Part shown: positions 27,408 through 37,299 of the stretch, piece after piece
Layout of the letters: each line of letters starts with the position of its first letter
Numbering within the stretch: position 1 is the stretch's first letter
NCBI GenBank assembly: GCA_002733415.1
Contig: NVVR01000011.1
Location: forward strand, 16,356 to 80,355
Direction of reading: 5' to 3'
From: Kordia sp.
GTDB taxonomy: Bacteria > Bacteroidota > Bacteroidia > Flavobacteriales > Flavobacteriaceae
DNA: 64,000 bases
The notes under the pieces: model-generated
What the model was told of the DNA's origin: nothing
Databases searched by the model: none
What the model saw: the letters and a program-made list of their open reading frames with translations, nothing else
Made by a program: the position numbers and the translations under genes

Positions 27408-27827
27408 TTACGCTTGATAATCTCTAGCGATAACAAATTTAGTTTGAACTGGAAGTTTTTGTGCTGCTAAACGTAACGCTTCTTTTGCAACTTCTATTGG
27501 CACTCCACCAACTTCAAAAATTAATCTTCCTGGTCTTACAACTGCAGCCCAATATTCAACTGAACCTTTACCTTTACCCATACGTACTTCAAGAGGTTTC
27601 TTTGTAATAGGCTTATCTGGAAATATTTTAATCCAAAGTTGACCCTCTCTTTTCATATGACGAGTTGCAGCAATACGCGCAGCTTCTATTTGACGAGCAG
27701 TAATAAATTTAGAATCTAGTGATTTAATACCGAACATACCATTTGAAAGTTGATGACCCCTTTCAGAGTTCCCTTTCATACGGCCTTTTTGCACCTTACG
27801 GTACTTTGTTTTTTTTGGCTGTAACAT
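27408..27827 (-). CDS. rplP: 50S ribosomal protein L16
   Basis: L16 binds near the A site and the peptidyl-transferase entrance. It has 139 residues. The start [20 protein letters not shown] and [20 protein letters not shown] are diagnostic. The ending [19 protein letters not shown] is slightly longer than in E. coli. It follows rpsC by 19 bases. Confidence 0.98.
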   Translation of the reverse strand: MLQPKKTKYRKVQKGRMKGNSERGHQLSNGMFGIKSLDSKFITARQIEAARIAATRHMKREGQLWIKIFPDKPITKKPLEVRMGKGKGSVEYWAAVVRPGRLIFEVGGVPIEVAKEALRLAAQKLPVQTKFVIARDYQA

Positions 27828-27846
27828 CTTGTTTCTTGTCTTTTAA

Positions 27847-28572
27847 TTACTTTCTACGGTTAGGTTTTCTGTTTCCACCGCGTCCAGTATTACCTTTCCC
27901 ACCACTTTGCTTCTTAGCTAAACCAACAAGCGGAGAAAGATCTCTTTTACCATAAACTTCACCTTTCATAATCCACACTTTCACACCTAATCTACCATAA
28001 GTAGTGTGTGCCTCAACAAGTGCATAATCAATGTCAGCTCTGAATGTTGATAAAGGAATACGTCCATCTTTAAACGATTCTGAACGAGCCATTTCTGCCC
28101 CATTCAAACGTCCTGAAATTTGAATTTTAATCCCTTCACAGTTCATTCTCATAGCAGCTTGAATAGCCATTTTAATAGCACGCTTGTAAGAGATTCTATT
28201 CTCTATTTGACGAGCAACACTACTACCTACTAAGAATGCATCCAATTCTGGGCGCTTAATTTCAAAGATGTTAATTTGTACTTCTTTACCAGTAATTTTC
28301 TTAAGCTCTTCCTTTAACTTGTCTACCTCTTGCCCACCTTTTCCGATAATAATACCAGGTCTAGCAGTAGTGATAGTAACGGTTACAAGTTTAAGAGTTC
28401 TTTCGATAATTACTCTTGATACACTAGCTTTAGATAAACGTGCATGAATATACTTACGAATCTTATCGTCTTCGGCAAGTCTATCACCGTAGTCATTACC
28501 TCCGTACCAGTTAGATTCCCATCCTCTGATAATACCAAGGCGATTTCCGATTGGATTTGTTTTTTGTCCCAT
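27847..28572 (-). CDS. rpsC: 30S ribosomal protein S3
   Basis: S3 forms part of the mRNA entry helicase with S4 and S5. The 241-residue protein begins [20 protein letters not shown]. It has a type II KH domain with the GKGG loop in [20 protein letters not shown], then the C-terminal domain with [21 protein letters not shown] Lys/Arg/Gly-rich tail follows from about residue 215. Confidence 0.98.
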   Translation of the reverse strand: MGQKTNPIGNRLGIIRGWESNWYGGNDYGDRLAEDDKIRKYIHARLSKASVSRVIIERTLKLVTVTITTARPGIIIGKGGQEVDKLKEELKKITGKEVQINIFEIKRPELDAFLVGSSVARQIENRISYKRAIKMAIQAAMRMNCEGIKIQISGRLNGAEMARSESFKDGRIPLSTFRADIDYALVEAHTTYGRLGVKVWIMKGEVYGKRDLSPLVGLAKKQSGGKGNTGRGGNRKPNRRK

Positions 28573-28579
28573 ATCTATC

Positions 28580-28987
28580 TTAACTTTGTGTATTATTACT
28601 AGATCCTAATACCAATGTAACATGGTTAGATCTTTTTCTAATTCTGTGTGCACGACCTTGTGGAGCTGGACGTAATCTCTTTAACATAGATCCTCCGTCA
28701 ACTCTAATTTCTTTTACGAACAAGTCTGCCTCTTCCAAATCAGCATCTTCGTTTTTTGCTTGCCAGTTGGCAATAGCAGAAACTAATAAAGTTTCTACAC
28801 GACGTGATGCTTCTTTTGAACTGAATTTTAAAATATGAAGCGCTTTCTCTACTTTTACACCTCTTACTAAATCCGCAACTAAGCGCATTTTTCTTGGTGA
28901 CGTAGGACAGTTATTCAACTTTGCGAAAGCTATTTGCTTTTTCTCAGCCTTTATTCTATCGGCCATTTCTCTTTTACGAACTCCCAT
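28580..28987 (-). CDS. rplV: 50S ribosomal protein L22
   Basis: L22 lines the exit tunnel through its long beta-hairpin and is a site of macrolide resistance changes. It has 135 residues. The core includes [20 protein letters not shown]. The hairpin covers [20 protein letters not shown], with [13 protein letters not shown] at the end. The first eight residues (MGVRKREM) are an N-terminal extension; an alternative start at the second Met is possible. Confidence 0.96.
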   Translation of the reverse strand: MGVRKREMADRIKAEKKQIAFAKLNNCPTSPRKMRLVADLVRGVKVEKALHILKFSSKEASRRVETLLVSAIANWQAKNEDADLEEADLFVKEIRVDGGSMLKRLRPAPQGRAHRIRKRSNHVTLVLGSSNNTQS

Positions 28988-28992
28988 AGCTT

Positions 28993-29271
28993 CTATCTTT
29001 TACCTTTATTCTTTGCACCAGCATGTCCTCTAAAAGACCTTGTTGGTGAAAATTCTCCTAACTTATGACCTACCATGTTTTCTGTTACGAATACTGGTAC
29101 AAACTGACGACCGTTATGAACAGCTATTGTTTGCCCTACGAAATCTGGAGAAATCATTGAGGCTCTTGACCATGTCTTAATAACAGCCTTTTTACCTGAC
29201 TCAACGTTTGCTTCAACCTTCTTAGTTAAACTATGATGTATATAAGGTCCTTTTTTTAATGAACGTGCCAT
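28993..29271 (-). CDS. rpsS: 30S ribosomal protein S19
   Basis: S19 pairs with S13 in the 30S head. It has 92 residues: [20 protein letters not shown], then [20 protein letters not shown] and [19 protein letters not shown]. It lies 7 bases after rplB and 5 bases before rplV. Confidence 0.98.
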   Translation of the reverse strand: MARSLKKGPYIHHSLTKKVEANVESGKKAVIKTWSRASMISPDFVGQTIAVHNGRQFVPVFVTENMVGHKLGEFSPTRSFRGHAGAKNKGKR

Positions 29272-29278
29272 ATCTTAC

Positions 29279-30103
29279 TTATTTATTTCTACGTTCTACA
29301 ATATACTTATTACTCGCTTTCGTTTTAGAACGTGTTCTGTAACCCTTAGCAGGTATACCATTCTTAGAACGAGGATGACCTCCAGAAGACTTACCTTCTC
29401 CACCTCCCATTGGGTGATCGACAGGGTTCATTACTACTGGTCTAACTCTAGGCCTTCTTCCTAACCATCTACTTCTACCAGCTTTACCTGACACAAGCAA
29501 TTGATGATCTGAATTCGAAACAACACCTATAGTTGCTAAACACCCTACTAAAATCAATCTAGTTTCCCCTGAAGGCAACTTGATTGTAGCGAATTTACCA
29601 TCTCTTGCCATTAACTGTGCAAACGAACCAGCAGAACGAGCCATAACAGCACCTTGCCCTGGACGCAATTCTACACATGAAACAATAGTTCCCAAAGGAA
29701 TATTAGCCAATGTCATAGCGTTTCCAACTTCCGGAGCAACATTCTCTCCAGAAATAATTTTTTGCCCAACTTCTAATCCGTTTTGAGCAATTACATATCT
29801 TTTTTCTCCATCTGCGTATTGTACTAACGCGATGAACGCAGTTCTATTAGGATCGTACTGTATTGACATCACTTCCGCAGCGTCATTAAATCGTTCTCTT
29901 TTGAAATCGATAATACGGTATCTTCTTTTATGACCTCCACCTATATGGCGCATTGTCATTTTTCCCTGACTGTTTCTACCACCAGATCTTTTTATCGGAC
30001 GAAGTAAACTCTTCTCCGGCTTATCAGTAGTTATGGCGTCAAACCCATTTACTACTCTAAAACGCTGACCTGGCGTGATTGGTTTTAATTTTCTAACTGA
30101 CAT
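29279..30103 (-). CDS. rplB: 50S ribosomal protein L2
   Basis: L2 supports the peptidyl-transferase centre and subunit joining. It has 274 residues. An RNA-binding domain at about 40-200 contains [18 protein letters not shown], and the C-terminal extension [20 protein letters not shown] carries the conserved His. It begins [20 protein letters not shown], a Bacteroidetes-style N-terminus. Confidence 0.98.
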   Translation of the reverse strand: MSVRKLKPITPGQRFRVVNGFDAITTDKPEKSLLRPIKRSGGRNSQGKMTMRHIGGGHKRRYRIIDFKRERFNDAAEVMSIQYDPNRTAFIALVQYADGEKRYVIAQNGLEVGQKIISGENVAPEVGNAMTLANIPLGTIVSCVELRPGQGAVMARSAGSFAQLMARDGKFATIKLPSGETRLILVGCLATIGVVSNSDHQLLVSGKAGRSRWLGRRPRVRPVVMNPVDHPMGGGEGKSSGGHPRSKNGIPAKGYRTRSKTKASNKYIVERRNK

Positions 30104-30116
30104 CTTTTGTCTTTAG

Positions 30117-30407
30117 TTAATTGTTAGTATAAAAGTCAATTACATCTCCTTCAGCTAACTGAACCAGCGCTTTCTTATAAGCCCCTTTTTTTGCAGTTAC
30201 CATACCAGTTTTTGTATGACGATTATTTCTTTCTACTCTTACTGTTATTGTGCGAATTTTTTTAACAGAAACACCATAAGCAGCTTCCACCGCTTTTTTA
30301 ACCTCTACCTTATTCGCATTCTTCTTCACAAGAAAAGTAAAACAGTTGTTTACTTCGCTCATTTTTGTTGCTTTCTCTGTAATTACAGGTTTAATTAAGA
30401 TACTCAT
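30117..30407 (-). CDS. rplW: 50S ribosomal protein L23
   Basis: L23 is the main docking site for trigger factor and SRP at the tunnel exit. It has 96 residues: MSILIKPVITEKATKMSEVN, then KKNANKVEVKKAVEAAYGVS and the basic loop RNNRHTKTGMVTAKKGAYKK. It lies 8 bases after rplD. Confidence 0.97.
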   Translation of the reverse strand: MSILIKPVITEKATKMSEVNNCFTFLVKKNANKVEVKKAVEAAYGVSVKKIRTITVRVERNNRHTKTGMVTAKKGAYKKALVQLAEGDVIDFYTNN

Positions 30408-30415
30408 GTTTCCTA

Positions 30416-31045
30416 TTATTTACTTAAATTCGACACAACTCCTTCAACAGTCCCTTCAAAAAGAACAATACTATTCGCATTCATTACAGCGTAAGTACTT
30501 ATTTCTGAGGAAGTTACTACTTTGGAGCGTTTTAAATTACGTGACGACAAATATACATTATTATTTGACTCACCCAACACAAACAAAGACTTTTTGTCTG
30601 CTAACCCTAACGAACTCAATAAGTTCTTGAATTCTTTAGTTTTTGGAGAAGCAAAATCGATGTCTTCTAAAACGATAATATCGTTCGTTTTAGCTTTCAT
30701 ACTTAATGCAGATCTACGCGCTAAACGCTTTACATTTTTGTTTAATTTGAAACCGTAGTTTCTTGGTCTTGGTCCGAACATACGTCCACCACCTCTAAAA
30801 AGACCAGATTTAATAGAACCTGCCCTTGCAGTACCAGTTCCTTTTTGTTTCTTGATCTTCCTAGTAGACCCAGTAATCTCTGCTCTTTCTTTAGCCTTAT
30901 GAGTACCTTGACGTTGATTAGCCAAATACTGCTTTACATCTAAATAAACAGAGTGATTATGAGGTTCTACAGCGAATACAGCGTCAGAAAGCTCAATGCT
31001 TCTACCTGTTTCTTTTCCGTTGATATCTAAAACTGCTACTTTCAT
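30416..31045 (-). CDS. rplD: 50S ribosomal protein L4
   Basis: L4 lines the exit tunnel and in gammaproteobacteria represses the S10 operon. The 209-residue protein has the tunnel loop KKQKGTGTARAGSIKSGLFR, then GRMFGPRPRNYGFKLNKNVK. Its start overlaps the last base of the rplC stop codon. The spacer upstream of rplC carries an attenuator-shaped hairpin, which is relevant if L4 regulates here too. Confidence 0.98.
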   Translation of the reverse strand: MKVAVLDINGKETGRSIELSDAVFAVEPHNHSVYLDVKQYLANQRQGTHKAKERAEITGSTRKIKKQKGTGTARAGSIKSGLFRGGGRMFGPRPRNYGFKLNKNVKRLARRSALSMKAKTNDIIVLEDIDFASPKTKEFKNLLSSLGLADKKSLFVLGESNNNVYLSSRNLKRSKVVTSSEISTYAVMNANSIVLFEGTVEGVVSNLSK

Positions 31046-31662
31046 TACTTCTCGATGATTACATAAGAGTTAGTGTGTCCAGGAATCGCTCCTTTAACCA
31101 CAAGTAGATTCTTTTCAGCAACTACTTTTAAAACTCTTAAATTTTGAACTTTAATTGTGTCTCCACCCATTCTTCCACCCATTCGCATTCCTTTGAATAC
31201 ACGAGCAGGATAAGATGCAGCTCCAATAGAACCAGGAGCTCTAAGACGGTTATGCTGACCGTGAGTCGCTTGACCTACACCAGCAAAGTTGTGACGCTTA
31301 ACTACCCCTTGAAAACCTTTACCTTTAGAAGTTCCGGAAACATCCACGAACTCACCTTCAGTAAAGTGCTCTACAGTGACAGACTCACCTAATTTGTACT
31401 CCTTATCAAAACCTTGAAATTCGACAACTTTATACTTAGGAGAAGTTCCTGCTTTTTTAAAGTGACCATTAGCCGCTTTAGTAGCACGTTTTTCTGCCTT
31501 GTCATCGAAACCTAGCTGAAGGGCTTCATAGCCGTCAACTTCATTAGTTCTGACTTGGGTAACAACGCATGGTCCAGCTTGAATAACAGTACAAGGAATA
31601 TTTTTCCCGTTCTCATCAAACAAACTAGTCATACCGATTTTTTTTCCGATTAACCCAGACAT
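31045..31662 (-). CDS. rplC: 50S ribosomal protein L3
   Basis: L3 starts 50S assembly and reaches the peptidyl-transferase centre. The start is placed at ATG 31662 ([20 protein letters not shown], 205 residues). An open extension to 31713 runs into the structured spacer and has no family match. The loop [20 protein letters not shown] carries the conserved Gln that PrmB methylates in other bacteria. Confidence 0.96.
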   Translation of the reverse strand: MSGLIGKKIGMTSLFDENGKNIPCTVIQAGPCVVTQVRTNEVDGYEALQLGFDDKAEKRATKAANGHFKKAGTSPKYKVVEFQGFDKEYKLGESVTVEHFTEGEFVDVSGTSKGKGFQGVVKRHNFAGVGQATHGQHNRLRAPGSIGAASYPARVFKGMRMGGRMGGDTIKVQNLRVLKVVAEKNLLVVKGAIPGHTNSYVIIEK

Positions 31663-31743
31663 AATTGAATTTTGATTTTTGATGCGCAACTTAGGACTAT
31701 CCCAAATCATCACATCTGATTATTACTATTTATTTAAAAAAAC

Positions 31744-31853
31744 TTCAGGGTCAAAAAATACTTTCCAACCCTGAATGTATTTTACCGTTTTTCCCTCGCA
31801 CAAAGCTCAGGACATGTTAACTAATTTTCGGACTCTAAACCTAGAACCCTGAA
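31744..31853 (-). promoter_or_regulatory. Attenuator-like structure in the rpsJ-rplC spacer
   Basis: The minus-strand spacer has two copies of TTCAGGGTT (31853-31845 and 31775-31767) followed by one complement ACCCTGAA (31751-31744) and then G plus seven T. The second copy and the complement form a terminator-shaped hairpin. The first copy could compete for the same arm. The spacer is 195 bases long, while most neighbours are separated by fewer than 20. Confidence 0.55.
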
Positions 31854-31857
31854 TTAA

Positions 31858-32163
31858 TTAGACTTTTATCTCTACTTCTACTCCACTTGGTAATTCTAAT
31901 TTCATCAACGCATCAATCGTTTTTGAAGAAGAACTATAAATGTCTAATAATCTTTTGAAAGAGCTCAATTGAAACTGCTCTCTAGATTTTTTATTTACGT
32001 GCGGAGAACGCAATACTGTAAATATTTTTTTATGAGTAGGTAAAGGAATAGGACCAACAACTACAGCGCCAGTACTCTTTACTGTTTTTACGATTTTTTC
32101 AGCAGACTTGTCCACCAACATGTGATCGTAAGATTTTAATTTTATTCTAATTTTTTGACTCAT
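31858..32163 (-). CDS. rpsJ: 30S ribosomal protein S10
   Basis: S10 is in the 30S head and is also the NusE partner of NusB in antitermination. It has 101 residues: [20 protein letters not shown], then [20 protein letters not shown] and [20 protein letters not shown]. It follows fusA by 11 bases. No tuf gene lies between fusA and rpsJ. Confidence 0.98.
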   Translation of the reverse strand: MSQKIRIKLKSYDHMLVDKSAEKIVKTVKSTGAVVVGPIPLPTHKKIFTVLRSPHVNKKSREQFQLSSFKRLLDIYSSSSKTIDALMKLELPSGVEVEIKV

Positions 32164-32174
32164 TTTTCTTAAAA

Positions 32175-34307
32175 TTAAGCGTTAGCACCTTTAGCATCAG
32201 CAATTACCTTTTCAGATACATTTGATGGTGTTTTATCATAGTGAGAAAATTCCATTGTAGAAGTTGCTCTACCAGAAGATAATGTTCTTAATGAAGTTAC
32301 ATATCCAAACATTTCTGATAAAGGAACAGTTGCTTTAACAACCTTAGATCCAGCACGGTCACCCATGTCAGAAATCTGACCTCTACGTCTATTTAAATCA
32401 CCTACTATATCTCCCATGTTTTCTTCAGGAGTAAGTGCCTCTAATTTCATTATTGGCTCCATAATTACTGCTCCAGCAGCTTTTGCAGCAGCTTTATACC
32501 CTAATTTAGCTGCTAACTCGAAAGATAATGCATCCGAATCGACATCATGGAAAGAACCATCCCTTAAAGTAACTTTCATTCTATCCATTTCGTATCCAGC
32601 TAATGGTCCATTTTTCATAGCCATTCTGAATCCTTTTTCAACAGAAGGAATAAATTCTTTAGGAATACGTCCACCTTTAATTACATCAACAAACTGTAAA
32701 CCAGCACCAACGAAATCTTCATCAGCAGGCCCCATCTCAAATGAGATATCAGCAAACTTACCACGTCCACCAGATTGTTTTTTATAAACTTCTCTGTGCT
32801 CTGTAGTTCTTGTTAACGCTTCTTTATATTCTACTTGTGGCTCACCTTCGTTAACTTCTACTTTAAATTCACGTCTTAAACGATCAACAATAATATCCAA
32901 GTGCAACTCTCCCATTCCTGAGATAATTGTTTGACCAGATACCTCGTCAGTCTTAACCTGAAAAGTAGGATCTTCTTCAGCTAACTTAGATAATGCCATA
33001 CCTAATTTTTCAACATCAGCTTTAGTTTTAGGCTCAACCGCGATACCAATTACTGGATCCGGAAAGTCCATAGATTCTAAAATAATAGGATGCTTAATAT
33101 CAGATAACGTATCTCCAGTTTTAATAGATTTAAAACCTACTGCAGCTCCAATATCTCCTGCCTCGATATAATCGATAGCATTTTGCTTATTAGCATGCAT
33201 TTGGTAGATACGAGAAATACGCTCTTTCTTACCTGAACGATTGTTCAACACGTAAGAACCAGCATCTAAACGACCTGAATACGCTCTAAAGAAAGCTAAA
33301 CGACCAACAAAAGGGTCCGTAGCTATTTTAAAAGCTAATGCAGCAAAAGGCTCATCAACTGATGGCTTACGAGATATAACCTCGCCAGTATCAGGATGCG
33401 TCCCTTCAATACTTTCCTTATCCATAGGAGAAGGCAAGTAACGACATACAGCATCTAATAAAAACTGTACCCCTTTATTTTTAAATGCAGAACCACATAT
33501 CATAGGAATGATAGACATATCCATTACAGCAGCACGAAGCGCAGCATGCACTTCATCTTCAGTAATAGAATCCTCATCCTCCATGTACTTCTCTAAAAGA
33601 TTCTCGTCATAAGCAGCAACTTCTTCAATAAGTTTACCACGCAACATAGAAGCTTCTTCTTTTAACTCTTCTGGGATATCAATAATATCAAAAGTAGCCC
33701 CTTGAGTTTCATCATGCCACACAATAGCACGGTTCTTTACCAAATCAACAATACCTTTGAAATCGATTTCATCACCGATGTTCATTACAATTGGAACTGC
33801 ATTAGAACCTAACATCTCCTTCACTTGCTTACACACCATCGGGAAATCAGCACCTTGACGGTCCATCTTGTTTACAAATCCAATTCTTGGAACTTTATAG
33901 TTATCAGCTAACCTCCAGTTAGTTTCAGACTGTGGCTCAACACCATCAACTGCACTAAACAAGAAAACCAATCCATCAAGAACTCTTAACGAACGATTTA
34001 CCTCTACTGTAAAATCAACGTGACCAGGAGTATCAATAATATTAAAGTGATACCCTTGAGTACCTTCAATTGACTCTCCATTTTCTGTAGGGAAATTCCA
34101 CTCACATGTAGTAGCTGCAGACGTAATAGTAATACCACGTTCTTGCTCTTGCTCCATCCAGTCCATAGTAGCCGCGCCATCGTGCACCTCACCAATCTTA
34201 TGACTTACACCTGTATAATACAATACACGCTCAGTCGTAGTAGTTTTTCCAGCATCAATATGAGCTGCAATCCCTATGTTTCTAGTATATCTTAAATCTC
34301 TAGCCAT
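32175..34307 (-). CDS. fusA: Elongation factor G
   Basis: EF-G drives tRNA-mRNA translocation with GTP. It has 710 residues. G1 is [19 protein letters not shown] (15-33), switch I ends in [13 protein letters not shown]3 is [12 protein letters not shown] and G4 is NKMDRQGAD. The C-terminal domains IV and V include [20 protein letters not shown] and [21 protein letters not shown] short insert after CEW ([19 protein letters not shown]) precedes G3. It lies 3 bases after rpsG. Confidence 0.98.
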   Translation of the reverse strand: MARDLRYTRNIGIAAHIDAGKTTTTERVLYYTGVSHKIGEVHDGAATMDWMEQEQERGITITSAATTCEWNFPTENGESIEGTQGYHFNIIDTPGHVDFTVEVNRSLRVLDGLVFLFSAVDGVEPQSETNWRLADNYKVPRIGFVNKMDRQGADFPMVCKQVKEMLGSNAVPIVMNIGDEIDFKGIVDLVKNRAIVWHDETQGATFDIIDIPEELKEEASMLRGKLIEEVAAYDENLLEKYMEDEDSITEDEVHAALRAAVMDMSIIPMICGSAFKNKGVQFLLDAVCRYLPSPMDKESIEGTHPDTGEVISRKPSVDEPFAALAFKIATDPFVGRLAFFRAYSGRLDAGSYVLNNRSGKKERISRIYQMHANKQNAIDYIEAGDIGAAVGFKSIKTGDTLSDIKHPIILESMDFPDPVIGIAVEPKTKADVEKLGMALSKLAEEDPTFQVKTDEVSGQTIISGMGELHLDIIVDRLRREFKVEVNEGEPQVEYKEALTRTTEHREVYKKQSGGRGKFADISFEMGPADEDFVGAGLQFVDVIKGGRIPKEFIPSVEKGFRMAMKNGPLAGYEMDRMKVTLRDGSFHDVDSDALSFELAAKLGYKAAAKAAGAVIMEPIMKLEALTPEENMGDIVGDLNRRRGQISDMGDRAGSKVVKATVPLSEMFGYVTSLRTLSSGRATSTMEFSHYDKTPSNVSEKVIADAKGANA

Positions 34308-34310
34308 TTC

Positions 34311-34787
34311 TTAAAATCTAAAGTGAGAGAATGCTTTGTTTGCTTCTGCCATTTTATGAGTATCAACTCTTTTCTTAACAGCAGCACCTTCTTCTTTAGC
34401 CGCAGCTAAAACCTCATTCGCTAATTTTAAAGCCATAGTTTTCTCGTTTCTTTTACGAGTATAACTAATTAACCATTTCATCGCCATAGAAACTTTTCTA
34501 TCCGATCTAATTGGTCTTGGAATTTGGTACGTTGCACCACCTACCCTACGACTACGTACTTCTACGTGAGGCATAACGTTTGACAATGCTTCTTTCCAGA
34601 TTTCCAAAGCTGATTTTTCTTCATCTGTTTTCTTTTCTTCTACGATATCCATTGCATCGTAAAAAATCTTAAAAGCAACCGACTTCTTACCGTCCCACAT
34701 TAAGTTGTTTACAAAACGCGTTACCAATTGGTCATTAAACCTTGGATCTGGTAAAAGTGGTCTTTTTTTAGCCTTTCTTTTTCTCAT
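34311..34787 (-). CDS. rpsG: 30S ribosomal protein S7
   Basis: S7 nucleates the 30S head and is near the E site. It has 158 residues: [20 protein letters not shown], then [20 protein letters not shown], then the C-terminal helix region [20 protein letters not shown]. It lies between rpsL and fusA in the standard str-operon order. Confidence 0.98.
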   Translation of the reverse strand: MRKRKAKKRPLLPDPRFNDQLVTRFVNNLMWDGKKSVAFKIFYDAMDIVEEKKTDEEKSALEIWKEALSNVMPHVEVRSRRVGGATYQIPRPIRSDRKVSMAMKWLISYTRKRNEKTMALKLANEVLAAAKEEGAAVKKRVDTHKMAEANKAFSHFRF

Positions 34788-34811
34788 GTCTTAACATTAA
34801 AGTTTTTAAAA

Positions 34812-35186
34812 TTACTTCTTTGGGCGTTTTGCTCCATACTTAGATCTACGTTGCGTTCTTCCTTCAACACCTGCGGTATCTAAGGCTCCACGAACTACGT
34901 GATATCTAACTCCTGGCAAATCTTTTACCCTTCCACCTCTAACTAATACTATCGAGTGCTCCTGTAAATTGTGACCCTCTCCACCGATGTAAGCATTTAT
35001 CTCGTTTCCGTTTGTCAAACGAACCCTTGCAACCTTTCTCATTGCTGAGTTTGGCTTCTTAGGAGTCGTAGTATAAACACGAGTACAAACACCTCTACGT
35101 TGAGGACACGAATTTAAAGCAGCCGATTTACTCTTCTTAGTTATTTTGACTCTTCCTTTTCGTACTAATTGTGAAATTGTTGGCAT
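34812..35186 (-). CDS. rpsL: 30S ribosomal protein S12
   Basis: S12 is at the decoding centre. It has 124 residues. The two lysines whose change gives streptomycin resistance are present as wild type (Lys43 in TPKKPNS and Lys88 in GRVKDLPG). The Asp of [17 protein letters not shown] follows. It is the first gene of the ribosomal cluster, with a full promoter about 55 bases upstream. Confidence 0.98.
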   Translation of the reverse strand: MPTISQLVRKGRVKITKKSKSAALNSCPQRRGVCTRVYTTTPKKPNSAMRKVARVRLTNGNEINAYIGGEGHNLQEHSIVLVRGGRVKDLPGVRYHVVRGALDTAGVEGRTQRRSKYGAKRPKK

Positions 35187-35241
35187 ACTAAATTTTTACT
35201 TAAATTTCTTTTTGTTATAATTCCCCTTTTCTAAGGGTCTG

Positions 35242-35271
35242 CAAATGTAAAAATAAAAATCCACTTATCAA
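35242..35271 (-). promoter_or_regulatory. Promoter of the rpsL ribosomal cluster (TTG-N19-TAnnTTTG)
   Basis: TTG (35271-35269), a 19-base spacer and TACATTTG (35249-35242) lie on the minus strand upstream of rpsL. It is the only full promoter match seen ahead of the cluster. Confidence 0.7.
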
Positions 35272-35383
35272 ACGCTAATTCACTAATTTTCAACAAGATT
35301 AAAAAACAAAACCCAAAACCTCGCAAATCAATCTTTTCTAAGTAGCTTTACACACCGAAAAAGAAACAAGATAAAAGAAAAAA

Positions 35384-35408
35384 AAAGACGTAAGACAAAC
35401 TCGTCTTT
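35384..35408. promoter_or_regulatory. Hairpin just upstream of the Omp85-like gene
   Basis: AAAGACG / CGTCTTT (35384-35390 with 35402-35408) closes an 11-base loop and ends 14 bases before the ATG at 35423. On the minus strand it is followed by a run of T, so it could also insulate the rpsL promoter. Confidence 0.4.
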
Positions 35409-35422
35409 ACACAAAAAAAGCA

Positions 35423-37114
35423 ATGAAAAAAGATATTTTACTATACCATATAATATATATACTTTTTTTAAACCTTTCCTTTTCACAAAACACACACTTA
35501 AAACTAAAAGGAACAGATAGTGTTTCAGAATCATTTCTAAGCAAAATCAATTTCAAGAAAAACTTTGAAGACCTAAAATCACTTCAAAACGAAATAGACA
35601 ATGTCAAAAAAGAAGCGCTCAATCTAGGTTATTTCAATTCACACTTCCCTTCAAAAACAAAAACAAACGACAGTAGCTACTTACAAAAAGTAACACTTAA
35701 TTTTAGATACAAAAAAATAACCATTAACTACAACAACACACAAATCTCTGACTCCGAACTAAACAATATACTAGACGAAAGCTCCAAAATCAACATCAAC
35801 AGCTTCACCACACACACTACACAACTCAAAAACAACCTTAACAACATCATAAAACACCTAAGCAACAAGGGAAAAGTTTTTAGCAACATCCAACTCAATA
35901 ACATACACATAAACACCAAGAACGTATTCGCTGATTTATTCATGAACATATCAGAAACCAATTACATTACCAACATAAAAATAAAAGGATACGAGAAGTT
36001 TCCTAAGAAATTCATCAAACACTACCTAAGAATTAAAAAACAACAAACGCTTAACTTAAAAGATCTTGAAGAAAAATCAGAAGGAATAAATAGTTTGTTA
36101 TTTGCTAACGAACTGAAAAAACCTGAAATATTATTCACTAAAGACTCTACAGTTATCTACCTATACCTAAAAAAACAAAAAAGCAATTCCTTTGAAGGCT
36201 TTCTTGGGTTCTCTACCAACAAACAATCAAGCAAACTTGAATTAAACGGGAACATAAACTTACAACTAATCAACAACCTGAATTCCGGTGAAGAGCTACA
36301 CCTAAAATACCAATCCACAGAAAACGAACAAAAACATACAAATATAAAACTAAAACTACCCTACCTATTCAACTCGCCATTTAGCCTAGAAGGAGAGCTG
36401 GATATTTTTAAAAAAGATTCCAGCTTCACAAACAATACTCAAGCAATACATACCAAATACACAATTTCTAGAAACATCAAGACCGGAATAGGACTGGAAT
36501 TCAACTCTTCAAACTCACTTACAAAAAACACTACTAACTCAGAAGACTTTAAAAGAAAAGGGTACACTTTTAGTTTTGAGCACCAAAAACAAAACAAACA
36601 AAACAACCTATTCCCCTACAAAACCAGAACAATACTAAAATTCGCCTTAGCAACCAGAAAAACAACATCGCAAAAAACAACACAACAAAACATCTTTATC
36701 TCTTCTGAATATATTTTTAAATTAAATAAAAAAAATTCGTTCTTCTTAAAAAGCGAGAACTATTATTTATTTAGTAAAACAACACTCGAAAATGAACTAC
36801 ATTACATTGGAGGAATAAACTCCATTAGAGGATTAAAAGAAAATAGCATCCCAAGCTCACAATACTCAATAATAAACAGCGAATACCGAATTGAACTAAA
36901 CAAAACCCTCTACACACATACTGTTATCGATTACGCTGTCACAAAAAACAATGCCAACAATAATTTTGACAACATATTTGGTTTCGGAATTGGTTTTGGA
37001 CTAAGAACAAACAACAGCTTACTCCGTTTCATCTTTGCCAATAGTAAAATTAAAAACGAACAAATTAAATTTTCAGATTCAAAAATACACCTGAGCCTGA
37101 ACACAAAGTTCTAG
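35423..37114 (+). CDS. Omp85/TamA-like outer-membrane beta-barrel protein
   Basis: The protein has 563 residues. A Sec signal (ILYHIIYILFLNLSFSQ) is followed by a periplasmic region (about 25-230) with POTRA-like segments, for example VTLNFRYKKITINYNN and YITNIKIKGYEKFPKKFIKH. The C-terminal half is rich in amphipathic strands and ends in Phe (LSLNTKF). The motif GGINSIRG at about 466-473 is the Omp85 barrel signature (the RGF/RGL lock strand). This places it with the BamA/TamA superfamily, but it is shorter than BamA and its job is unknown: protein insertion, translocation or surface display. Its coding strand is A/C-rich and T-poor, unlike the SusC gene after it. It is divergent from rpsL. 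Confidence 0.8.
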   Translation: MKKDILLYHIIYILFLNLSFSQNTHLKLKGTDSVSESFLSKINFKKNFEDLKSLQNEIDNVKKEALNLGYFNSHFPSKTKTNDSSYLQKVTLNFRYKKITINYNNTQISDSELNNILDESSKININSFTTHTTQLKNNLNNIIKHLSNKGKVFSNIQLNNIHINTKNVFADLFMNISETNYITNIKIKGYEKFPKKFIKHYLRIKKQQTLNLKDLEEKSEGINSLLFANELKKPEILFTKDSTVIYLYLKKQKSNSFEGFLGFSTNKQSSKLELNGNINLQLINNLNSGEELHLKYQSTENEQKHTNIKLKLPYLFNSPFSLEGELDIFKKDSSFTNNTQAIHTKYTISRNIKTGIGLEFNSSNSLTKNTTNSEDFKRKGYTFSFEHQKQNKQNNLFPYKTRTILKFALATRKTTSQKTTQQNIFISSEYIFKLNKKNSFFLKSENYYLFSKTTLENELHYIGGINSIRGLKENSIPSSQYSIINSEYRIELNKTLYTHTVIDYAVTKNNANNNFDNIFGFGIGFGLRTNNSLLRFIFANSKIKNEQIKFSDSKIHLSLNTKF

Positions 37115-37299
37115 CGGCACTTTATGAGTTTTTGTTTTAAATTAAGTTTTTTCACCGAACCACAAACACCCAAACACAGCCAACAAGCTGGTTTTATTAA
37201 CTTTTTTTTAAAAATAATTTGAAATTTAACAGTATAAAAGTTGTTTTATTAACTTTTTATTATGATTTTTGGCATTGGCTAATTCAAATAAATTATAAC

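Noticed and set aside
31663..31713. N-terminal extension of L3
   Set aside because: The family start [12 protein letters not shown] is at 31662, and the extension lies in the structured spacer.
32164..32174. Missing tuf gene between fusA and rpsJ as an anomaly
   Set aside because: As far as I know this is the usual arrangement in Bacteroidetes, where tuf is located elsewhere.
37219..37299. N-terminal extension of the SusC-like gene from a TTG
   Set aside because: It would place 27 residues in front of a clear signal peptide; ATG 37300 is the better start.
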